This document shows, piece by piece, positions 58,371 to 64,000 of a DNA stretch of 64,000 nucleotides; positions within the stretch are counted from its first letter, which is position 1, and every line of letters starts with the position of its first letter. Source of the DNA: JAKEHA01 sp964560355. GTDB taxonomy: Bacteria > Krumholzibacteriota > Krumholzibacteriia > WVZY01 > JAKEHA01. Under the pieces are notes generated by a model, which did no database searches, had not been told where the DNA came from, and saw only the letters and a program-made list of their open reading frames with translations. The stretch lies in assembly GCA_964560355.1 (NCBI GenBank), contig CAZLLI010000001.1, positions 48,736 to 112,735 on the forward strand, read 5' to 3'. Position numbers and translations under genes: made by a program.

Positions 58371-60073
58371 ATGCAACTTACCGATCGATGGCCCGCGCCG
58401 CCTGGGTGGCGGCACTCGTGTGCGCCGCGGCGCTGCCCGCGCGCGCCGGCGACCCCGAGTTCAAGATCACCGCGGAAGAGCTGCGCCCGCTCGACGCGCG
58501 CATGCAGCGCGAGATCGCGTCGCTGCAGTACCTCTTGAACGCGTACCAGCTGCGGCAGTTCTTCGCGCTCCCCTCGGACAGCGCGCGCCGCGACTGGATC
58601 ACGCGCTTCTGGGCCAAGAACGACCCCACCCCCGCGACCGCGAAGAACGAGATGAAGATCGAGCACTACCTGCGCGCCGACATCGCGCAGGTCGAGTTCA
58701 AGATCTCGGTGTTCCCCGGGTGGGACAAGCGCGGCGAAGTCCTGATTCGCTACGGCTTCCCCGACTACCGCGGCACCATGCCGCCCGAAGTGACGGCGCG
58801 CCGCGTGCACGCCCCCGGCGAATTGTGGTTCTACAAGCGCCACCAGATGATCGTGCAGTTCAGCGACGAGAGCCTGCGCGGCAACTTCCGCTACGCGGTG
58901 ACGCCCTTCGGCGACGCCGAGGGAGTTTCGCCCGAGCTGATGGAGTTCCTCACCTACGACGCCGAGGAAACCATCCAAGAACAGATTCCCCCCCAGTACC
59001 TCGAGTTTTACACCGCGCCCGAGATCAACGACACCGGCCGGCCGTGGACCAAGCTCGACGAGCTCTTCCACGGACTTCCCACCGACACGCCGCTGCGCCC
59101 CCGCGTGCAGGGCACCAGCGAGCAGATCGACGACATCGCGAGCAAGGACTACAACCGCAGCCTCCCCACCAACCCGTCGGACGTGTTCTACAAAGACGAG
59201 GCGCGCGAGTACGCGGCCAACTTCGAAGGCGTGCTCGAAGACACGCCGTCGTCGTACCCGTTCAACTTCACGAAGACGTCGTTCACGTTCTATTTCGGCG
59301 TCGACCAGTTCCGCGGCGGCGACGGCATGAACCGCGTCGAAGTGAATCTCGAGTTCCCGGTGCAGCCGGTCGCGGGCAAACCGGTGCCCGCGCGTTCCTA
59401 CCAGGCCGAGGCCGTGGTCATGGACCCCGACTACCAGGTGATCGACCGCCAAAAGCGCGACATCTCGCTCCCGTCGACGCTCGCGCGCCCCGACGGCGCG
59501 CGGCTGATGCCGGCGCAGATCGTGTTCTCGCTCCCGCGCAGCTACTACCGCGTCGCCGTCACCATGACCGACGTGGACGCGCAGACCCACTCCGCGTATC
59601 GCACCAACGTCTCCGCGCGCAACTTCGACGACGAGCTGGCCTTGAGCGACGTGTTGTTCGCGCAGAAGATCGCGCCCACCGGCGAGATGTCGCCCTTCGC
59701 GCGCGGCCCGCTGGAAGTGGTGCCGCACCCGATACGTCGCTACGCGGTGGGGACGGCGGTGCCGGTGTATTTCGAGGTGTACGACCTACAGCTCGACGAG
59801 CGCGGGCAGTCAGACTATCAGGTGGAATATCGCGTGGTGCCGTCGTCGGACGACAAGAAGAGCATTTTCGATCGCTTCAGCGGCGAGAAGACCGTGTTCG
59901 CGTCGCGCTTCGACGGGTCCGGTTACAATGCGACCGAGCCGCTCCACATCACCATCGGGAGCGAGAACTTGAAGCCCGGCCTCTACGACTTCATCGTGCG
60001 CGTGAAGGACCGCCTCGCGCAGTCGGAAGTGTTTCGCCAGGCCACTTTCCGCATGGTCGAGAAGGGCGAGTAG
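58367..60073 (+). CDS. GWxTD-domain exported protein
   Basis: A 568-residue protein with a signal peptide (AAWVAALVCAAALPARA). The GWxTD-type domain covers about residues 25-200: LQYLLNAYQLRQFFALPSDSARRDWITRFWAKNDPTPAT, then WDKRGEVLIRYGFPDYRG and WFYKRHQMIVQF. The second half contains two beta-sandwich-like parts (FTKTSFTFYFGVDQFRGGDGMNRVEVNLEFPV; GTAVPVYFEVYDLQLDERG) ending in VRVKDRLAQSEVFRQATFRMVEKGE. This domain is known mainly in FCB-group genomes and its function is unsettled. The ATGA overlap with lptG suggests an envelope role linked to LPS export. The quoted segments are paraphrased landmarks. Confidence 0.88.
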   Translation: MNATYRSMARAAWVAALVCAAALPARAGDPEFKITAEELRPLDARMQREIASLQYLLNAYQLRQFFALPSDSARRDWITRFWAKNDPTPATAKNEMKIEHYLRADIAQVEFKISVFPGWDKRGEVLIRYGFPDYRGTMPPEVTARRVHAPGELWFYKRHQMIVQFSDESLRGNFRYAVTPFGDAEGVSPELMEFLTYDAEETIQEQIPPQYLEFYTAPEINDTGRPWTKLDELFHGLPTDTPLRPRVQGTSEQIDDIASKDYNRSLPTNPSDVFYKDEAREYAANFEGVLEDTPSSYPFNFTKTSFTFYFGVDQFRGGDGMNRVEVNLEFPVQPVAGKPVPARSYQAEAVVMDPDYQVIDRQKRDISLPSTLARPDGARLMPAQIVFSLPRSYYRVAVTMTDVDAQTHSAYRTNVSARNFDDELALSDVLFAQKIAPTGEMSPFARGPLEVVPHPIRRYAVGTAVPVYFEVYDLQLDERGQSDYQVEYRVVPSSDDKKSIFDRFSGEKTVFASRFDGSGYNATEPLHITIGSENLKPGLYDFIVRVKDRLAQSEVFRQATFRMVEKGE

Positions 60074-60079
60074 CGCCCG

Positions 60080-61192
60080 CTACGACGGGTCGTTCTCGAT
60101 CGTCGACACCAGCACCGGCGACTTGGGATCGCGCACGTCGTAGATGCGCAGGTCGTCGAACCCCAGCACGTACAACACGTCGTTCGACCACAGGAAATCC
60201 TTGGTCGGCCAGTCGCCCCAGGTGCCGAGCGACGCGGGCTCGGTGGGACGCGTAACGTCGAGCAGCGCGTAGCCGCTCGGTCCCGTGCTCACGTACAGGA
60301 ACGGCTCGCGCACCGCGAGGCCGAACGGCGTCGCGAGTTCAGTCTCCGCCACGATGGTCGGGTGCGATGGATCCGCGATGTTGACGGTGAGGAGGACGTC
60401 GCGCGTCTCTCCACACCCGTTGCCCCCGCGCAGCGTCACGTACGCGATCGACCCCGACACCACGACTGGGTCGCACGCACGGAAGTGGGTGACGCTTCCC
60501 GCGTAACGCGGCAACCCCGGATTGTCGCGCTGGTAGATCGACACCCCCTGGGTGCCACCCAGGAATAAGTAGTCGTCGGTCGGATAGATGGTCTCGATCA
60601 TCCACCCCATGTTGGTGCGGCTGACTTCCTTGGGTTCGTCGGCTTTGCTGATGTCGTACGTCACGAGTGCGAAGTAATCGGCGCGATACAGATAGTCGCC
60701 GATGACGGCGAAGGTGGCGTAGGAGCTGGACGGACTGGCCGGCGCGGGGGCGGTGACGTAGTCGTTCGACGAGCACGCGCACGAGAAACCGCTCGAGGGG
60801 CCAGCGCCGGGGGCCGGAACCTCGCCTTCGAAACCGCCACCCCCGCTTCCGCCTTGCGGCTTGAGCGTCGCGACCAGCGTGAAGGCGTCGCCCTCGCGCT
60901 TGTACACGTTCAAGTTGTCGAACTCGCTCGCGTAGAGGACGTCGTCTTTGACCGCGGTGCCGCGATTCCCGCTGAGCGCGATGGTGGTAACCGCGCGCGG
61001 GGCGGCGGGGTCGGCGACGTCGTAGACGTGGACGCCGGTGTATTGGTCCGACACGTAGAGCGTCGACGCGGCCAGCGTCATGTTGACGGGAGACACGATC
61101 CCGGTCGGCGTCGAGGCGGACGCGCGCCAGCCGAGGGCGAACAACGCGATGAGCATGGACAAGACGAGGCGGGTAACGATCGACTGGGTCAT
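60080..61192 (-). CDS. Secreted LVIVD-repeat beta-propeller protein
   Basis: A 370-residue exported protein (signal LVLSMLIALFALGWRASA). It consists of LVIVD-type propeller blades of about 40-45 residues: LAASTLYVSDQYTGVHVYDVADPAAP, AVKDDVLYASEFDNLNVYKR, VIGDYLYRADYFALVTYDISKADEP and LWSNDVLYVLGFDDLRIYDVRDPKSP. A Gly/Pro/Ser-rich insert with Cys-Ala-Cys (SGFSCACSSND, about 140-160) interrupts blades two and three and may be surface-exposed or lipid/metal linked. There is no FlgD-like tail and no SWG tail. GGAGGTG about 6 bases upstream fixes the ATG. Its stop is 6 bases from the stop of the convergent GWxTD gene. Confidence 0.82.
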   Translation of the reverse strand: MTQSIVTRLVLSMLIALFALGWRASASTPTGIVSPVNMTLAASTLYVSDQYTGVHVYDVADPAAPRAVTTIALSGNRGTAVKDDVLYASEFDNLNVYKREGDAFTLVATLKPQGGSGGGGFEGEVPAPGAGPSSGFSCACSSNDYVTAPAPASPSSSYATFAVIGDYLYRADYFALVTYDISKADEPKEVSRTNMGWMIETIYPTDDYLFLGGTQGVSIYQRDNPGLPRYAGSVTHFRACDPVVVSGSIAYVTLRGGNGCGETRDVLLTVNIADPSHPTIVAETELATPFGLAVREPFLYVSTGPSGYALLDVTRPTEPASLGTWGDWPTKDFLWSNDVLYVLGFDDLRIYDVRDPKSPVLVSTIENDPS

Positions 61193-61256
61193 GTCGGCAC
61201 CTCCGGAGACGGGGCACGCGTGGGGTCGATCGGGGCGGTGGGGCGGGCCGCGTAGA

Positions 61257-61286
61257 AGTGTAAGCCAGAGTGGCGCGCGGGCGCAA
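61257..61286 (-). promoter_or_regulatory. Candidate promoter of the LVIVD gene
   Basis: TTGCGC (61286-61281), 18 bases, TACACT (61262-61257). The -10 sequence and the 18-base spacing are the same as in the promoters proposed for the two duplicated giants. Confidence 0.35.
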
Positions 61287-61408
61287 GCCTGTGCTATCAT
61301 CTCGCCGACAAACTGCTATCAATTCCGTCCACACACCTCAATTCGCTTCGACCCCTGTCGCCGGTCGGTCTTCGCCGTCCGGAATGGTTCGCACCATGAG
61401 GTGTTTCC

Positions 61409-62491
61409 ATGCGCGCAGTCGTTTCGATTTTGATCGCAGCGGTGTTCCTGTTTCCTCCGGCCGCGTCGCCCGCGCTCGCTCAAACTACTTTTTCGATCGA
61501 AGTCCTCGACACCGGCGTGCCGGCGTGGTGTAACCCGTCCCTCGCGTTGGAAGCGGACGGCACCCCGTCCGTCGCGTACTACCGCGGCGGCGTGCTCCTG
61601 GCGCGCAAGTCGGGAGTGTTCTGGAGCCGCGAGACCGTCACCATCAACGCCGGCATGTTGTCGACACGCTCGCTCGCGCTGACCGCGACCGGCGACCCTG
61701 CGCTGGGGCTCATCTACAGCTCCATCACCACCGTCGCGCGACGCACGGGCGGCATCTGGTCCTTCGAGCAATTCCATGGGTTGGATCCGTGGACGGGTGC
61801 ACTCGCCCTCGACCACGACGACGTCGCCCACGTCGTCGACTACTGGTCGTGGGGGAGCGGGCTCTACAGTGGCTTCCTCGACTTCGATCGCGAGCAGATC
61901 GGTCCCACCGTCTTCTTGCCCACCAACCCGAGTCTTTCGCTCGCGTTCGACTCGCACAACGCCCCCCACTTCGTCTTCACCCCGACCGAAGGCGCCCCCA
62001 TGCAGTACTGGACCAAAGTGGGAGCCAATTGGGTGCGTGAGGACCTCCCGATCGGGACCGGCGGGGCGTTGGCGATCGACGCGAACGACGTGCTGCACAT
62101 GGTCTACTACGATCAGGTCGCCGGGGATCTCTTGTACGGCACGCGGTCGGCGGGAGGCTGGAGCTTCATCATCATCGATTTCATCGGCAACGTCGGAAAA
62201 TTCCCCTCGCTCGCGCTCGACGCGCTCGGACAGCCGCACGTCAGTTACTACGACGTCACCAATCAGGACCTGCGCTACGCCGGCAAGGTGGCGGGGTCGT
62301 GGCGTCGTCAGCTCGTCGATGCCAACGGCGACGTCGGCTCGCAAAGCTCCATCGCGGTCCACGGCGTCAACCCCAGCATCGCCTACTTCGAACAGAGCCG
62401 CTACTACGTGAAGGTCGCCAGCGGCCAGACGCCGCTCCCGACCCAGCGCATGTCGTGGGGCGCGGTGAAGGCGCGGTACGGCCAACGCTAG
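61409..62491 (+). CDS. Secreted propeller-like protein with an MSWGAVKARY C-tail
   Basis: A 360-residue exported protein (signal VVSILIAAVFLFPPAASPALA, Gln at +1). Its repeats of about 45 residues carry the pattern PSLALEADGTPSVAYY, SLALTATGDPALGLIY, GALALDHDDVAHVVDY, LSLAFDSHNAPHFVF, GALAIDANDVLHMVYYD and PSLALDALGQPHVSYYD, consistent with a beta-propeller. The C-terminus, TQRMSWGAVKARYGQR, resembles the end of the small Fn3 protein at 8901-9626 and replaces the FlgD-like tail. GAGGTG lies about 6 bases before the ATG. The ligand is unknown. Confidence 0.8.
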   Translation: MRAVVSILIAAVFLFPPAASPALAQTTFSIEVLDTGVPAWCNPSLALEADGTPSVAYYRGGVLLARKSGVFWSRETVTINAGMLSTRSLALTATGDPALGLIYSSITTVARRTGGIWSFEQFHGLDPWTGALALDHDDVAHVVDYWSWGSGLYSGFLDFDREQIGPTVFLPTNPSLSLAFDSHNAPHFVFTPTEGAPMQYWTKVGANWVREDLPIGTGGALAIDANDVLHMVYYDQVAGDLLYGTRSAGGWSFIIIDFIGNVGKFPSLALDALGQPHVSYYDVTNQDLRYAGKVAGSWRRQLVDANGDVGSQSSIAVHGVNPSIAYFEQSRYYVKVASGQTPLPTQRMSWGAVKARYGQR

Positions 62492-62531
62492 CGGGTGACG
62501 CGAATGCCGCCGGCTGTGTTATCCTGCCGGC

Positions 62532-63227
62532 ATGACGAGCGGTTACTGGCAGTGCGCGAAGTGCGGCGCGTTGCACGCCAAGGACGACGTCCGCCGGCGC
62601 ACCAACGAGAAGTTCATCGAGACCGGCGCGCCCGTCATGGGGCACGAGACGTGCGCGGCGTGCAAGGTGCGCTACGAGGCGGAAGAAGTCTATCGCGGGC
62701 ACTTCGACCCGCCGCAGTCCGACGCCTTCGTCGCCGACGTCGTCGCCCACCCCAAGACCGCGCACTACCACCGAACGCTCAACATCTGGACGAAGACCGG
62801 GCAGCTCGCGGCGGACCACATCGTCGTGCTCGAGCTCGACCCGCAAACCGTCGCGCACTATCGCGCGTCGGCGTCGCCGCTCCAGCTCGCCGCGGTGGCA
62901 CTCGCCAAGACGAGCGAAGAGCCCCACGACCTCCACGTCGACACCACCGGCCTGGTGGTCCCGGGCGGGCGCATCACCAATGACTTCCCCAGCTGGCGCG
63001 TGTGGCTCTCGCCGCGCGGCCACCTGTGGGTCACCAAAAAAAAGGTGGCGTGGGAGGATTACTCCGACGCCACCGTTCCGGAAGCGATCAAGTCTGCGCA
63101 CTGCGCGGGGCCGGTCCCCGCGATTCCCTACCTCGTCGGCTTGTGTATGGCCGCGGGCATGGATCCCAACAAGCTCTCGCCGCTCGAGATTCGCCGCTTG
63201 AACGACGCGGCGGCGAAGGACGCCTAG
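62532..63227 (+). CDS. Cytosolic protein with N-terminal zinc ribbon, unknown function
   Basis: A 231-residue protein without a signal peptide. Two Cys-x-x-Cys pairs (CAKCGALH near residue 8 and CAACKVRY near residue 41) form a likely zinc ribbon. The rest is mixed alpha/beta (DHIVVLELDPQTVAHYRASASPLQLAAVAL, HLWVTKKKVAWEDYSDATVPEAIKS) and ends LSPLEIRRLNDAAAKDA. I do not recognise the family. A Lys codon run (eight A bases at 63038-63045) is a possible slippage site but the frame is intact. The stop shares CTAG with the convergent ahcY gene. Confidence 0.7.
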   Translation: MTSGYWQCAKCGALHAKDDVRRRTNEKFIETGAPVMGHETCAACKVRYEAEEVYRGHFDPPQSDAFVADVVAHPKTAHYHRTLNIWTKTGQLAADHIVVLELDPQTVAHYRASASPLQLAAVALAKTSEEPHDLHVDTTGLVVPGGRITNDFPSWRVWLSPRGHLWVTKKKVAWEDYSDATVPEAIKSAHCAGPVPAIPYLVGLCMAAGMDPNKLSPLEIRRLNDAAAKDA

Positions 63228-64000
63228 GTCCCCTGCTCCCAGCTCGCGAGATAGCGCTTCTGCTGGTCGGTGAGCGCGTCGATCTTGTAGCCCATCGACA
63301 CCAGCTTCAAGCGCGCGATCTCCCGGTCGATGCGTTCGGGCACCGGAATCACTTCCGGCTTCAATGAGCCGTGGTGGCTCACCATGTACTCCGCCGCCAG
63401 CGCCTGGTTCGCGAAGCTCATGTCCATGACCGACGCGGGGTGACCCTCGGCAGCCGCCAGGTTGATCAGGCGGCCTTCGCCCAGGATGTTGATGCGCTTG
63501 CCGTTCGCGAGCGTGTACTGGTCGACGTCCTTGCGCACGCGCTTCTTCTTGCTCGCCATCTTCTCGAGCTGGTCGATCTCGATCTCCACATTGAAATGGC
63601 CCGAGTTGCACACGATGGCGCCGTCCTTCATGCGCTCGAAGTGCTCGCGGCGAATCACCGCGATGTTGCCGGTGAGCGTCACGAACACGTCGCCGATTTC
63701 AGCCGCCTCGACGCCGGTCATCACGCGGTAGCCGTCCATGACCGCTTCCAGCGCCTTGACCGGGTCCACTTCGACGATGATCACGTTCGCGCCCATTCCG
63801 CGCGCGCGCATGGCGACGCCGCGACCGCACCACCCGTAGCCCGCGATGACGAGCGTCGACCCGCTCAAGAGCACGTTGGTCGCGCGCAGGATGCCGTCGA
63901 TGGTGCTCTGGCCGGTGCCGTAACGGTTGTCGAAGAAGTGCTTCGTAATGGCGTCGTTGACCGCGACGATCGGGTACTTCAAGACGCCTTCCTTCTGCAT
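63224..64000 (-). CDS. ahcY: Adenosylhomocysteinase, N-terminus cut off by window edge
   Basis: These are the last 258 codons of S-adenosylhomocysteine hydrolase, which splits SAH into adenosine and homocysteine in the methyl cycle. The NAD-binding part is visible: VNDAITKHFFDNRYGTGQS, VIAGYGWCGRGVAMRARGMGANVIIVEVDPVKALEA, VFVTLTGN and CNSGHFNVEI. The C-terminal tail with the intersubunit cofactor contact is RLKLVSMGYKIDALTDQQKRYLASWEQGT. The Met at the edge is internal, since full-length enzymes have about 160-200 more residues upstream. The gene enters from the right on the minus strand. Confidence 0.95.
   Translation of the reverse strand: MQKEGVLKYPIVAVNDAITKHFFDNRYGTGQSTIDGILRATNVLLSGSTLVIAGYGWCGRGVAMRARGMGANVIIVEVDPVKALEAVMDGYRVMTGVEAAEIGDVFVTLTGNIAVIRREHFERMKDGAIVCNSGHFNVEIEIDQLEKMASKKKRVRKDVDQYTLANGKRINILGEGRLINLAAAEGHPASVMDMSFANQALAAEYMVSHHGSLKPEVIPVPERIDREIARLKLVSMGYKIDALTDQQKRYLASWEQGT

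Noticed and set aside
63038..63045. Run of A bases in the zinc-ribbon gene as a programmed frameshift
   Set aside because: The original frame continues normally to a sensible stop and the alternative frames end quickly or lack domain features.
1..64000. tRNA genes, rRNA genes, CRISPR arrays, insertion sequences and prophage genes
   Set aside because: The spacers are short and I saw no cloverleaf-like sequence, spaced repeats, transposase or phage structural genes.

Overview
The window looks like one scaffold piece from a high-GC Gram-negative bacterium of the FCB lineage, outside the classical Bacteroidetes. The evidence is a SprA-type outer-membrane translocon (the type IX secretion pore), five secreted proteins ending in a FlgD-like Ig/T9SS-type sorting tail, a GWxTD-domain protein next to LptF/LptG, and dockerin-bearing fibronectin-repeat proteins. 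This set is typical of candidate phyla such as Eisenbacteria, Krumholzibacteria or Latescibacteria; that placement is inference. A 100-base run of N inside sprA marks an assembly gap. No rRNA, tRNA, CRISPR array or transposase was seen.

Layout. 1-25400 is mostly a secretome region. It holds a truncated RND adaptor and a SpoIIAA-like protein, three very large paralogous secreted proteins (Cys-rich N-terminal domain, 4-8 fibronectin-like repeats, dockerin-like and cohesin-like modules, FlgD-like tail), two secreted S33 hydrolases, a BNR-propeller protein, an SBBP-repeat protein, several lipoproteins and an NAD-dependent formate dehydrogenase. 25403-26649 carries a MerB (alkylmercury lyase)-like gene with an in-frame UGA, and a BrnT toxin-antitoxin pair. 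26679-36375 has asnS, a class C serine hydrolase, a TPR membrane protein, a DUF4388 protein, a UbiA prenyltransferase, a polysaccharide deacetylase and an outer-membrane protein. 36469-49003 has an aminotransferase and then, on the minus strand, the conserved operon rimP-nusA-infB-ylxP-rbfA-truB-ribF-rpsO-pnp-M16 peptidase. 49170-60073 is an envelope block: sprA with a glutaminyl cyclase gene 2 bases downstream, and divergently lptF-lptG-GWxTD. 60080-64000 ends with an LVIVD-repeat protein, a secreted propeller-like protein, a zinc-ribbon protein and a truncated ahcY.

How the parts fit. SprA is the presumed exit pore for the FlgD-tail proteins. The adjacent glutaminyl cyclase fits the fact that about half of the predicted signal-peptidase-I substrates in the window have Gln at mature position +1. 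Two secreted proteins lacking the FlgD tail share a different C-terminal motif, [ST]WGx[IV]KAxY.

The most notable observation is the MerB-like gene. Its reading frame is interrupted by UGA at the position of the catalytic second cysteine of MerB, and a perfect 7-bp hairpin with a GGUC loop begins 12 bases after the UGA. This is the architecture of a bacterial selenoprotein with its SECIS element. Two decayed copies of the 3' end of the same gene lie 2.5-5 kb away.
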